Assembly: GCA_930367205.1 (NCBI GenBank)
Contig: OV884015.1
Span: forward strand, 103,542,509-103,606,508
Length of the DNA: 64,000 bases
Origin: Acanthosoma haemorrhoidale
Lineage: Eukaryota > Arthropoda > Insecta > Hemiptera > Acanthosomatidae
Direction of reading: 5' to 3'
Below, piece by piece: positions 1 to 11,185 of this stretch (the first letter of the stretch is position 1; the number at the start of each line of letters is the position of its first letter). Under the pieces are notes generated by a model. That model was not told where the DNA came from, made no database searches, and saw nothing but the letters and a program-made list of their open reading frames with translations. Made by a program: the position numbers and the translations under genes.

Positions 1-1
1 C

Positions 2-3000
2 TTATGCATAACTGGCGGCAGACACTTTGAGGAACTGCGGAGTATGGACATCCACTGGAAGATATTGCCCCTCATCCCCGTAGTCCCGGATCCTGAGACC
101 GAGTTCACTGAGGAACAGCGGAAGTACATCGGAGAGAACAGGTTCAAGCAGCCCATCGACAACATCTTCGAGGTACCTTACTCCCTCAAGGTAAGTCACA
201 CAGTAAGCATGTATAAGTAGTAAGTGCTTGTCGGGGTGTGTCCCCCAAGGGGGGAGGACGCCCACCGCGGGCTAGGGTCACTACAACCCGACCGCTGTCC
301 GACGAGCGTCAAAATAGAGTTAAAATGGGTGGACCTGTAGTCTTTGACCATTGCTGGCGGCCTAGTCGGCGGGCAGCTTTATTCGTATTGATCTGACTCC
401 CTAAGATCTTAGAAGGTGTGCCCCGACAAAAACTATGTTCAGTAGAAGAGGAACAGGGTAGGTTTTAGAGGTAGTTTATGTACTCTTGGAATGACCACGG
501 ATTCACACTCGGTATCTAAGGGTAGGTGAAAACCGCCCGGATCCCATAGGTGAGTGTGAACCGGAGAGAGGCTGACTGGCTCGCTGTGGGAGACCTAGGT
601 AAAGTTTGTAGGCACTTCCAAGGAGGTGCTAGTTTTAGCGAGATAAAGGCAGAGAATCCCATAGGAAGGTTTGGAGTCTGCCAACGCCGGACTAAATAGC
701 GAGGTTAGGAGAGAGAAATGCGCCAGTGCAGAGAGAGAGATAGAGAGAGAGCAGTGTTCTTAAAGTGCCGGGTTCCGAGAGTCTAGCAAATATTTTTTTT
801 TAATTTCAAAACCCCTTTATTTATCAAATTTTTTACAATTTACAAATTTTCGATTTACAAATTTCTCCTCTTGTTGCATACGCAGATCCATTCGAAGGAG
901 GGTAGAATTACAATAACAATATTCTGTTTGAAGTTAAAATGACAATGCAATGCGTACAGGACTAGGTGATGGTGCTCACATTCGGTTTACAATGTGGGAA
1001 ACTTACAAACTAAACTAAAAAGCTAGAACCTAAAGACTAAAGCGTTCCTGCCTCGACTGCTTCTTGCCATCGATGGGGGAACGGGGGTTATCGTGTTAAA
1101 CACCGGGTTTGTCAGGTATTGCAGGGAGTCAAAAAATTTGATATGTCTACGTTGAATGAATCCATTCACCTTAGGCAGCTCAAAGATCTCGTGAAGCTCA
1201 CTGTTGCTCCGCTGCTCGAATGAAGTACCTCTGACCACTTTCATCAGTATACCGTTTTGGAATTGTTGGAGTCGCCGAGCTGTCGTATACAGTGTCAAGT
1301 AGTCAGATGGCAAATGTCTCAAATCTGGCCCTTATATAGGCAGCTCAGAAGCGGGGGTTGATCCAATGTGCCCCCTAGTGGCTTCAGCTGTTTCGTGCAC
1401 TAGTTTCCCCCTTCGCGGTACCTGCACTGACTCCCTCAGTAAGCATGTGTAAGTAGTAAGTGCTTATTCAACACATTTTATAGTTATAATACATGATTGG
1501 TACACCACTCATACAATATATGAGTTACGCATATCAGGAGAAGCTTCACAAGACTCCGCTTCTTAAATCGCACGCGAAGGGGACCGTGTCTATTTGGGAG
1601 GTCTCTGTGCAGTTAATAGCCATAAATACTCTATGAATGAGCGAGTAAATGAAGAGTTGTAAATATGGTATGAATGAGCGAGTAAATGAAGAGTTGTAAA
1701 TATGGTATGAATGAGAACGTTTATCACAATTACTTATTTCCCAATAAGGCAGATTGTAATTTTATCACAATAAAGATTTGATTAGTGCTTACCGTTACAT
1801 ATTTATCACAATCTTTCTGCTCTACAAAACTTGGGCTTAATCGTCATCGGTACTGCCACCAATCAGTCAAGTCCCTAAAACTATGGATTTGTCGGTTTAG
1901 TCAGATTGTGACATTTTATTCTTCACACATTCTTACCCTCAACGCTGTTGTGGGCTTAAACGGTATCGGAAGTGTCAGCATTCATCTCATCGACACAAAT
2001 ATCAGTCGTTTTCGATTATTTTTGCATTGATTGTAAACTATATGTGTACCAGGTCTTGTGTGAATTGCTATTTGCGTTCTAAAGTTAGACTGGAACCTAA
2101 ACACTACTTTTCATTTTCATATGTTTATATATTCATAGATTAATAATTCTTAAAGTACCCTGAATGTACATATTACTTTTCAGTTGGTGGCACCATCTTT
2201 GATGCGTCACTACCCGGACCTCATACAGTTCTTGCGGCACGATGTCATGAAATAGTATCCTTTATCTTGCACCTACAAACTTTAGTCCTGTTTCCGGTAC
2301 CGCTATGGAAGAGTATTAAACATTATAAGCTCAAGACAACATTGCTCTGCATAATGTTTACCAGTCTATTTAATGTTATCCGTGTATAAGTGGTTTTTAT
2401 AAACGTAACGGATACTTAAATGGAGTAACCTTCCTCATGAAATATTTGGATGATAATGCGCAAAACCATATGTCAGTTTTAAGGTATTAACCAAAGGGTG
2501 TCCCAGAATTAACGCAACATTTGAATTTGCCACCATTTGTGCAGTAAAGTGATGGCAACCCTAAAAAAACACAATTTGACAGCTGACAGTTTAGGGTTAG
2601 TAAAAATGGAGCGTTACACGTTAGAACAACGTGTATTTATTGTTGAACATTATCTCAAAAATAATGAAAGTTTGGGGCCGCGGTTCAAAAATTTAATACA
2701 AAATATGGTTGGAATGGTGTTTTGACTTCATCAACTGTGAAGAGATTAATTGAAAAATTTAGGGTGACTGGATCAGTTGGAGACACTAAACACTCTGGTC
2801 GTCCAAAAACAATCCGTTCAAATGTCAATATCGAAGCAGTGTGTGAGAGTGTTGTTGAAAATCCAGGAACATCAATTCGGCGTCGTAAACACAGTTCTTT
2901 GTGCCGAAGTTGGATGATATTGATGTGGCCAATATGTGGTTTCAACAAGATGGTGCCACATGCAACGCTGCATCAACGAAATTCAACCACATTTATGCCA

Positions 3001-6000
3001 AATGGTCATGGAAAATTTCGATAAAAGGTTGCGTATGTGCCAGCAAAGTCGTGGAGGCCATTTTCCCGATGTTTTATTCTATAAATAACCCTGTCCTATT
3101 TACTTTATAATTCAAAAATAATAAAATTCATAAAATAATTCAAAAAAAATAACAACAAAAATACTAAATACTGTGTATTTACTATGTTTCTACTTAGATC
3201 GAATCTTGTGTTAATTCTAGGACACCCTTTATATATGCTCAGAGTATGTAGATGGTAGATCTTATTATATTATATAAAGTGCCAACCGTTGTCAAATTAC
3301 GTCGTAAAGCAGTCACTTTTGTATAAGTGCATGCATGTATGCAGTGTATACAATAAAGACGCATTCATCTGCTGATATTTGTGGATTTGAGAAGAAAAAA
3401 GTAGCTATACTGAACCGTTTAAAGGTGTCTAAGTACCTCGCGATGTTATTTTGTTCCCAACTGTGAATAGATTACGTGCAGGCCTAAAAAAAATAGTGCT
3501 TAAGATTTTAGAAGTGATTTTCGCTATATTTGGGGCGCTGAATCTAAATATGAAATCAGTTTTTCTCAATCTGTTCTACTTGTTTAGATCAGCGTTTTTG
3601 TTTTTTTTTAACGTGCAGTTTTAACTCCATTTTGTGCAATTCTAAATCACATATACAAGGATTGGTTCCTGTATTTTCTTCTCTCAAGAAGACAATGTTG
3701 TATTTTCTCACGAAATTAGAGGACTCCTGGAAAATAATGGGGTTTCCTGATTATTTTCAGGAAAACAGTTTAAGTATCTGTGTAAAGTTCACCTTAATAC
3801 TCATGTTACACCCAAGGGATTTGAAACTGTTACGAATCTCGTTTACCAGATCAAGATATTGTTCTGCTTTGGGTTTACCAAGAAAATTTCCGACAACTGA
3901 AATAAATGAAGTCCAGGCTTTTTGCATGGCCTCACTCATCGAATTTACCAGATACCATGATTGGCGCCTATTTATTGACCAGCCATCAATACCAATTGCT
4001 CACTCAACGAAAATGCAAGAAGAATATAACACCACAGCTTTGGTCTTGGAGAAGATAAAGCATCATGAATATCGATTGGTGATTTGAAAATGGTAAACTT
4101 TCTCTTTGGACAGCAAAGTAGCACACCAAACATCATTGCTTCTTGTGCCTCTCGGATAGCAAAGACCAAACTCCTGGTTTAGAAAATAATGACCTAAGAG
4201 ACAAAGCATGGACGTTGGGGAAAAGACTATTGTTACTGCCCCCTTAGTTTTGAACGAGAGAAAATCATCTTTCCTCCTCTGCATATAAAACTGGGTCTTC
4301 GTAAATTCAATGAATGAGGTCAATCAAAAAGCTTGGACTTATTTGTTGCAGTGGTCGGAAATTTTCAGGGCAAACCCAAAGCTGAAACTATATTGAACTG
4401 GTAAACGAGATTCTTAACAGTTTCAAATATGAAAAGTGAAAAGGTGAACTATTTACACAGCCACTTAAACCGTTTTCCTTAAAATTTAGGAGACACCATT
4501 GAGAAATAAGGGGAAATATTTCACCAAGATATTAAAAGTATGGAGGCCCACTACCAAGGAAGATGGGATACGCACATGATGGCAGATTACTGCTGGAGTT
4601 TATAAAACTGTTCCAAAATGCATTGAAGAATGCCACTGCTTCTGAAGTGTTCAATAACTAGTTGGTTTTATCGATGAATTTTCCCTCTATCTTTGTATAC
4701 AATCTACCTTACAAATTTGAGCTCCTAGTTAAAAACTAATGCCATATTTGAATCCAGGGCATCAAATTCATATGAAATCAAATTATACTCCAAATTCTTC
4801 GGCATCAAAACACCTGTTGGCCTGTTGCTGGGATGCAAGGGTGCTATGCATACGAGGGTGGTCTGAAAAGTTTCCGACTTAACAAAGCTTTTATTTATTT
4901 TATTATCATCTTCATGTCGGAAATTTTTCAGACCACCTCTGTATCTATAACATCGGACGTGCCACGTATCAATTTGTCTACTGGCATGCTTTTAATTTTT
5001 TTTTTCATTTCTTGATTGATGTCTCCAGTATATTTTACTTTGTTATTTTTTTTGTCATATGATAATTTTTTTTTTGCCGTAATTGATTTTAAGTCTTTTA
5101 CCCATAGGGGACGTGGTCCCATAATAATGATTTTTTTTTCTATCTATCAAGTGCAGACCTTAACCAGAGCAACTAGCCCTAAGTTGTTGGTCTTGGAGAA
5201 TTCACCTCATCCTTACCCGTTCATCGAAGTGTTCAATATCGCGATGAAGGTAAGCAAATGTTCTGTACATTGATATCTTTGCTGTACGATTTAGATACGA
5301 TGCTCTTTAGGGGCGTTAGTGCAGGAAACTTGAAGACCAGCTTAATTCAAAATGGTGGATTCAACATTCTTCTACATAATTCAACATGTCTGTCTCACTT
5401 ACTGTCTTAGTTACCCCTTTGAAGGGGAGATCGGTTGATAGCCTAACCCTTTTTATTTTTTCTGGTGACATACGTTCCCAGATGATCGACACTATAAGTA
5501 ACCAACCTTGCAATTGGCAAGAGAAGAACAGGCTGTATTTACTGACAGGCCACTTGGTGTGTTTGGGTTCGGTTAACGGCTAGAAATCATATTTTATTGT
5601 GAGAACGGCGGTAAGAAGGTATTTGAGTCTTCACGCACTAACATCATTTTTTTTTTTTGTTAGAGAACCTTCCCAATACCTCCAATTTAACAGTAAAGAA
5701 TCTAAGTTTTCCAGTAGGTCCACTTAATGCAACTTTCCCCAGAGTGCGCATATTAGTTTCCAAACGACTTTTAGATTAATTACCATCATTACTTGTATTT
5801 GCATAGTTTATTATAGCTCCTAAGCTACCCTAGCTAACCCTGCCTCTTCCCCAGCCATTGTACGAAGTGGACATCACCTTCAAGACGAGGCAGCAGCTGA
5901 ACAAGCTGATGCGTGACTTTAACCAGCTTCCGGTGAACTCTATGGACAGGCTCGACCCCCCAGACTGCCCGCTGAAAAGGCAAATTCAAGATCAGCTAGA

Positions 6001-6329
6001 GAAGGTCAAGTTTTTAGGGATAGGAACCTTTCCCTGAGCTGTGGAGTATGGCCGTGCAAGCAGTCAATAAATCAAGTGTTTTATTTATTTGTAGTTTATT
6101 ACACTAGCTTAACGTTTAAGCCACAGAGCATGTCGTACTCACTCGCCAAGACTTGGAACAAGCAAGAGCACGGATGCTTCGCTCAATTGACCAGTATAGC
6201 TTGGATGAGTCAGACTTCCAGTTGCTGGTATACAACAAGGAGAATCACAGGATCTTCCTCATCTTTATCCGGAAGTGGAAGGAGCTGCAGGGATCAAGGC
6301 ACTTCACCATCTCCAGGGGAGTGATGTAG
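2..6329 (+). CDS. Unidentified host gene, last five exons (5' end outside window)
   Basis: Five exons join in phase: 2-190, 2184-2254, 5177-5249, 5855-6004 and 6129-6329, with stop TAG at 6327-6329. They give 227 visible residues. Exon 1 ends at GTAAGT. The second intron (2255-5176) has U12-type signals and is described separately. The donor after exon 4 (GTCAAG) is weak, and reading through it would add about a dozen residues before a stop. The last exon uses acceptor ACAGAG just before its first codon, CAT. The protein is soluble-looking and mixed charged, with stretches such as QQLNKLMRDFNQLPVNSMDR and a charged C-terminal helix followed by RKWKELQG. I do not recognise the family and assign no function. 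An AATAAA lies about 110 bp past the stop. The introns hold a LINE, a DNA transposon relic, an inverted duplication and a MITE. In-frame joining across every junction is strong evidence for a real gene. Confidence 0.75.
201..229. repeat. 29-bp direct repeat, left copy (pairs with 1437-1465)
   Basis: The 29 bases starting CAGTAAGCAT recur at 1437-1465 with one mismatch. The pair brackets 230-1436, which contains a LINE fragment and about 550 bp of unidentified sequence. It may be a target-site duplication of a composite insertion in the first intron. Confidence 0.5.
735..757. repeat. (GA)n microsatellite
   Basis: An imperfect GA-dinucleotide run is visible here, just before the poly(T) end of the minus-strand LINE. 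Confidence 0.6.
787..1322 (-). mobile_element. Group B' non-LTR retrotransposon, 5'-truncated 3' end
   Basis: On the minus strand a poly(A) tract (poly-T at 791-799) ends a 3' UTR. Upstream of it is the C-terminus of a reverse-transcriptase frame, including RRHIKFFDSLQYLTNPVFN. The same block recurs at 17785, 38350, 43630, 45449 and 59240. Only the last hundred residues of the frame remain. It lies in the first intron of the gene at 2-6329. Confidence 0.8.
1437..1775 (+). mobile_element. Group A (Jockey-like) LINE 3' end
   Basis: It matches other group A copies from the accessory stretch near 1540 to the terminal block ending with the AATAAAG-type tail near 1772. A 37-bp unit containing TATGAATGAGCGAG is duplicated in tandem (about 1630-1705). 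Its first 29 bases are the direct repeat described at 201. Confidence 0.6.
2493..3230 (+). mobile_element. Tc1/mariner (IS630)-type transposon, internally deleted
   Basis: Inverted ends AAAGGGTGTCC[C/T]AGAATTAAC lie at 2493 and 3230. From 2607 a frame beginning MERYTLEQRVFIVEHYLKNN encodes a helix-turn-helix half. The frame is broken near 2700 and continues with RLIEKFRVTGSVGD and KHSGRPKT. It then jumps to MWFQQDGAT, the block around the second catalytic Asp of DDE_3-type transposases. The central catalytic region and the C-terminus are missing, so it is a dead copy. The target duplication is not clear. It sits in the U12-type intron. Confidence 0.75.
3740..4500. repeat. Inverted duplication of a degenerate repeat-encoded coding block
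   Basis: The minus strand of about 3740-3940 and the plus strand of about 4295-4500 carry the same block (KAWTSFISVVGNFLGKPKAE on the minus arm, a decayed version on the plus arm), separated by about 355 bp. Downstream of the plus arm, decayed words like FHQDIKSMEAHYQGRWD and MMADYCWS continue to about 4600. I recall such words from a repeat-encoded protein common in hemipteran genomes, but that is memory, not a search. Both arms contain stops. Confidence 0.5.
4853..4941. mobile_element. 89-bp MITE sharing ends with the mariner at 61891
   Basis: It starts CGAGGGTGGTCTGAAAAG and ends with the complement CAGACCACCTCTG, flanked by TA on both sides (4851-4852 and 4942-4943). The 26-bp inverted ends match those of the full-length mariner at 61891-63158. 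Nothing but a short AT-rich core lies between them. Confidence 0.8.
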
Positions 6330-6437
6330 GTTGAGCAGCTGGGGGTGCTTATCAAGTAGGGACCGTTGGACCAAGATGGATTGGAGTACCTTTGTTTATA
6401 GAAATAAGTTAGCCTTAAGGTAAAGGGGGGGAAAAAC

Positions 6438-6443
6438 AATAAA
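6438..6443 (+). terminator. Poly(A) signal AATAAA for the first gene
   Basis: A canonical AATAAA sits 109 bp after the stop of the gene ending at 6329. A group C LINE in the opposite orientation begins about 20 bp further on. Confidence 0.45.
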
Positions 6444-6461
6444 ACCGCCTTAACATAACAA

Positions 6462-6860
6462 AAGGTTCGTTGTTTTTTTCCGTATTTCTCAAAATAATAA
6501 AATAGGACGAGGGAAAAATAAAAAAGGAAAATTTATTTGGATTGGGAAGTGTCTTTCACTAGGTGGACTCCCATTTGAAGGATGTGTGTAGAGGATGAGA
6601 AGTGTGGAGGGGAGAGGGCGGGTGGTATCGGGACGGTGGTGAGAGTCCACCAAGGGTTGAGCCTAGGGTGGCCCCGTGTAGGGGACTGGCTTGAGTCGGC
6701 CGGTCGGCCGAGGACCCTTGAGAGAACCCCGTCAAAAAAAAAAAAAATTTTAACGTTTCAAAAAGGAAAACATCAAAGCCTGTCCCTTGTCCAGACGCGG
6801 CTCGAAGTGGGTGATACAGGGCAGACGGGATCTGCGAGAACCCGAACACATCGTTGTACA
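6462..6860 (-). mobile_element. Group C LINE 3' end
   Basis: On the minus strand the sequence runs into a CTCAAATTTAAG-like end and an A-rich tail near 6470. The body matches copies at 9990-10170 and 21225-21340 through the CTAGTGAAAGACACTTCCC-type block. No intact coding frame remains; an internal poly(A) lies at about 6735-6750. Confidence 0.5.
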
Positions 6861-8242
6861 AATATGGAGTGGAGTCACTGTAAATATATTAATTAGTAAG
6901 ATCTATAAGTATAGGGTAAGTTAGTTGGAGAAAGGGTAACTATACTTGAACAATAAAAAACTGTTTGGGAGGACCAAGGTGGTTAGACCGGAGCAACAAT
7001 CCCTACTCCATTGGAATGCTCGGACCAAAGGCAAGACAATTAACCAACCTATGCATCTGCACCTGGGCTAAAAGAAATAGCTTCTCGTTCAGGGATATTT
7101 TGGTGATCCAGCTATGCCTGAAAAGATACTAGGTGTAGGAATGACTGATGAGTAATGATGATGACCCGTGACCAGAGAGACCTGTCTGCGAAGTCGGGCA
7201 AAGGGCAGAATTACAGGGCGTTACGTCTTTTTGTCCCGTCAAGGGAAGTAACCAGAGGAAGCAGACTACTGAACGATATCCAAGCGGAATTTAAAACGAG
7301 AATTACTTAGTCTGACAAATTGTAGGGCATAACGATGTTGATTGAGGGGAAGAAAATTTCAATAAGAGGTTAGATGGTGTCCTGCACTCCCAGTAAGTCA
7401 CCGGTGGCTAGAATGGGGACCAGGATTGCGAGCGTTTCTCTTCATCAGTTCATGTGAGTCAATGTATCGGTTCAAACCATAACAACCGGACGACAACACG
7501 CCTTTTCTGACCACACTAGGCCAGTCAAGGGTTACTTAAACCCCCTATTAAAACAAAAAGGTCCTCTGTGGCGAATAAATGTTAGGAAAATGCTATATCG
7601 TAGACACAATGGAATAATTATTCGTTTTTGGTATTGTGATTTCGTGTATCAAACTGTTTGAATTTTCGTTATTTTCCGAAGTGAATTTTAACTATTTTTT
7701 AAGGGAACCCCCTGTAAACCAGGTTTGCGATGTCCAGAGTCTTGGTGGATGAACAAAAACTTTATATACCATTGAACAAAAACAATTAACAAATATTTTA
7801 GTTTTTACCGAACTAAAATTCATTTTCTTGATAATGCGTGTATCTTTGACATTTTTATTAATAAGTACTCCTAAAGGGTCTTAAGGAATCAAACGATTAA
7901 AAAAGGTTTAATTTTAATTAAGTTTTTCTGAAAGCAATATTTAGGTAAATATTATACGGATATTCGATAACAAGCAAGTTACGTAAAAACAACGTCAAGT
8001 TACATAAAAAAAGTTATCCTAGGAAAACAGCAAAATTGACACTTCAAACGTCATGAAAAATATTAAATAAATTGAAGGTCGTAGGGGAATACGTTTGCGT
8101 AACTTAGGAAGGAATTTTACCTGAATTTAGATTCAAACGCAATACTTAATTGATTGATGAGACAATATTAATTTATTCATGGCATCCTTTTTTTTTATTT
8201 TTATGATAATAAGTAAATCAAACGGCACTACCATGTAAAATA
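6861..8242. other. Gene-poor stretch, nothing recognised
   Basis: AT content rises from about 7550 onward. No reading frame above 60 codons, exon-like block or known repeat was recognised in either strand. Confidence 0.4.
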
Positions 8243-8304
8243 TTGGGTCGAGTCATAAGTAACTTCCGTTTTTTTAACAGACATTTATTCTGCTCTCATT
8301 AATA

Positions 8305-8400
8305 CAACTGTCGGGATATGGTTGAACAATTGTCGGAGGTGCACAATTGTCGGAAAAGGTGAACAATTGTCTGAGGTCAACAATTGTCGGATTGTTGTAG
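8305..8400. repeat. Short tandem repeat with AACAATTGTC[G/T]G units
   Basis: Four or more imperfect units of the form GGTGAACAATTGTCGGA occur in a row. Each holds the palindrome CAATTG. It is inside the foreign part of the mariner at 8243-9948. Confidence 0.65.
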
Positions 8401-8662
8401 TTAATAACATGGACCATGTTCCATGTAGGCGTTAATATCTGACTCCATTTATTGATAGGGATGTGTCCCGACAAGACACTGTGTTCAGGATGAGGTTCAG
8501 AGGTTCATAAAGAATAAGACCAGTTTTCAGAGTTTGGGCGAGAGATCGGCAGCGTAATAAGTACAAGTCGTCAGAGGTCTGCTATAGGCTGTGAGGCAAA
8601 GTGCCGTCGTAGAGGTGTAGCATAGCGAGAGTCGATTAGCGGAAGGCTGAGGGGGCTTACTC

Positions 8663-8682
8663 CCAGGGCCTCGGGGCCCTGG
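8663..8682. repeat. GC-rich perfect hairpin 1
   Basis: CCAGGGCC is followed after four bases by its complement GGCCCTGG. A second hairpin with the same stem is at 8732-8751. Confidence 0.7.
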
Positions 8683-8731
8683 CATATCGCGAGGTAATCG
8701 GCTGTGGAGACTAGTAAACAGAGTGAGCCCA

Positions 8732-8751
8732 CCAGGGCCAGGTGGCCCTGG
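8732..8751. repeat. GC-rich perfect hairpin 2
   Basis: The stem CCAGGGCC/GGCCCTGG with loop AGGT repeats that at 8663-8682. The two hairpins lie 69 bp apart in otherwise unrelated sequence, so the stem seems to be the conserved part. Confidence 0.7.
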
Positions 8752-9984
8752 GGTTAGTGATAAGTCGTGTGGCTATGAAGACTAAGAGACAGAGTAGAGT
8801 GAAGAGTGAAATTTACTGATATAAATATGATAACCCCCTCCCTCGTGGAAGGCTGGGTCTGTCTGCCCGGAGTATGTTTTACGATACACAGGTAGTCACT
8901 TCCTTTTAGTTTTATGACCGTTGGGGTAAAAGGGTGTGTTTTTTATGGCTCCTAGAAAGGACTGAAGGTCTATTCTAATAGGGGTAAGTGTCCTTGTCCT
9001 AGGTTATATGGCATTCAGGTGGCTAATTCTCGTAGGTTTATTGCCGTACCCTTTGAGTTACTTGTCTACGACTTCCGACCTCTCTATGATTTATTACCAG
9101 AAGTTACATAGATTTGCATTTCTATTATAATACATTATGAACCAGAGTGTAGGGTAATTTACATATATAGTTAGCGGTCGCTACAACAACAAAATTATAT
9201 TAATTTATTATGTATTCACCACTATTATCTATAACATTCTCCCATCTTCCTGGCAGCTTATCAATTCCTTCCTTGTAAAATGTGGTTGGTTTGAACTGGA
9301 AGAAGTTTTCGACAGCATGCCTGACTTGCTCTTCAGTTTTGAAGGATTTTCCATTCAAAAAGTTTTGTAAGGAACAGAAAAGGTGGTAGTCGGTCGGGGC
9401 AAGATCCGTGTAAAACCAAGAGTATGGTGGATGTGGTAAAACAGACTATCCAAGCTCAAGAATTTTCTTGAGTCCCCCTTGCTGTGCTGTGGTCGCGCAT
9501 TGTCGTGTAAAAGACGTGTTTTGCGATTGACGTGTTTGCGATTGACGAGTGCAGGACGCTTTTCATAGAGTTTCTCTTGCACTCTTTGCAACTGCTGAAC
9601 GTATCTATCCGCAGTAATCGTTAAATTTGACTTCAACAACTCGTGGTGAATTATTCCTTGACAATCCCACCATACACACAATAAAATCTTTTTGCCATAG
9701 ATGTTTGCTTTCAGATCTGGTAGGGGTGGCTGATCATTATCAAGCCAATGTCTTTTGCGGACTATAATGTCATAGGTAACCCATTTTTCATCGCCTGTTA
9801 CAATCCTGTTTAAAAAAGGCTCAATACTGACTGAAGCCTCGTCTATATAATGAAAACAAACACTTGTTGTCATGGTAACTCAGAGCGGGTAGATACGAAC
9901 AATAGATTCTACTTAGCTGCACCGGAAGTTACTTATGACTCGACCTGATATTATGCCTCTATGCGAAGCCTCTATGCCACCCTC

Positions 9985-10172
9985 GGTAGACTCTCACAAC
10001 CTTCCTGATTCCACCCGCCTCCTTTAGGCATTCCACACCCTATATGCTTCTCATACATCCTTCGAATGGGGGACTCCCCTTAGTGAAAGGCATTCATTAG
10101 CCCAAAATAATTTTCCTTTATTTTTCCCACATCCTATTTTATAAGTTTGAGAGCTAAGGGAAAAAAATTATG
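9985..10172 (+). mobile_element. Group C LINE 3' end
   Basis: It contains GGGGGACTCCCCTTAGTG and ends GAGAGCTAAGGGAAAAAAA. This is nearly identical to 21225-21340, so it is a 5'-truncated copy with its A-tail. Confidence 0.65.
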
Positions 10173-11185
10173 CCTCTATGTCGAACAGGGTTAAACTCGC
10201 GAACACCATTTATTTGGTAGTTTTAATGTTTTTAAGTAATTATACCCTTTACAGGTAATTTGAGACGTATTTGTTATTTTTCAAAGGGCTGGTTTTTATT
10301 TTTAACATGATCGGGAGCACAAAGTATCACTGATTAGGATTGGGAGAAGTACAACCAAAAACAGTTTACCTGAATCGAGATCCGTATAGAATAATAGTGT
10401 GGGGGTTACACTGTTCCCTTGTATCAATGCCCCCAAAAATCTAAAATTTTATTTTTTGTTATTACATAGTAATAAATAAATATTTTTGTCCACCTTATGG
10501 AGGGGGTAGCAGGGTTTATCCTTGAATGGCCCTTGTCATCCTCGCTGTATTTTCCTCTGATATATATTTATAACATAAATCTATGTATGTACATAATATA
10601 CAAGGGCTGGGAGAAAGTGAATAGGGAGTAGGGATAGGGAGGGATGAAGGGATGTGGGGCGTGGCAGCTGTAAGTGGGCCAAGGTCCTCGTATCGACCAC
10701 TGCCTCTAAAGGTCAGCGCACAGCTCTGTCTTCTCTCATATCTGTAAGCTTTACATACATTAACTATAAATGGAAATTATTTAAATATAATTAAACTCAA
10801 ATTTAGAATGTCAAGGTCAGTAACTAAAGTTGATGGAGGAGGAGGAAAAAAAATTACATTGTATTAAAGCTGTCTTAATTGGCAAGTGATTACAAGAACA
10901 TTAGTGTCACAATAGCTATGCCATCAAGCTAACTGAAGAAAACTCACCGGTCTCGTATATATATATATTGAAACAGCTGTTGTAGTAAGTAATATACAGG
11001 GTATTTCATCAGGAGGGGTCTCGCATACAATGTATATAACGTAAGCCATAAAATAAAACGAAAAAAAACTCTGATTAACATCGACCTGGAACCGCTTCGT
11101 TAGTGATTTACTCCTGACGAAGTATTTCTGTCTCATTACGGTGAAATAAAGTTATACTGAAATTCCTAGGTTGTTAGTTAAGGAG
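10173..11185. other. Intergenic, nothing recognised
   Basis: AT-rich sequence. Short runs of A and T and a (TA)n near 10955 are the only features seen. Confidence 0.4.

Larger units (their letters stand above)
2255..5176 (+). other. U12-type (minor spliceosome) intron
   Basis: The donor is GTATCCTTT starting at 2255, an exact match to the U12-type 5' splice site. The 3' end has a branch motif CCTTAAC at 5158-5164, followed by AG at 5175-5176, 13 bases after the branch adenosine, with no long pyrimidine tract. This is the U12 layout. Without this splice the frame hits TAG at once. With it, the upstream phase-2 exon joins the downstream one as Met-Lys-Tyr-Pro-Lys. The intron has grown to 2.9 kb by insertion of a transposon relic, an inverted duplication and a MITE. 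Confidence 0.8.
8243..9948 (-). mobile_element. mariner element with foreign insert and deleted N-terminal half
   Basis: TA-flanked inverted ends read TTGGGTCGAGTCATAAG at 8243 and its complement at 9948, with CATAAGTAACTTCCG shared. On the minus strand, a transposase frame at 9873-9355 keeps IVTGDEKWVTYD (first catalytic Asp), LCVWWD and LLHDNARPQHS (second). The frame then decays, and degraded C-terminal sequence runs to about 9203. The DNA-binding N-terminal half is absent: only 75 bp separate the frame from the end. About 900 bp on the other side (8275-9200) is not mariner and carries a short-unit tandem repeat and GC hairpins. Confidence 0.8.

Noticed and set aside
6559..6896. Overlapping 100-codon frames on both strands
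   Set aside because: They fall in a group C LINE end and purine-rich low-complexity sequence; neither resembles a protein.
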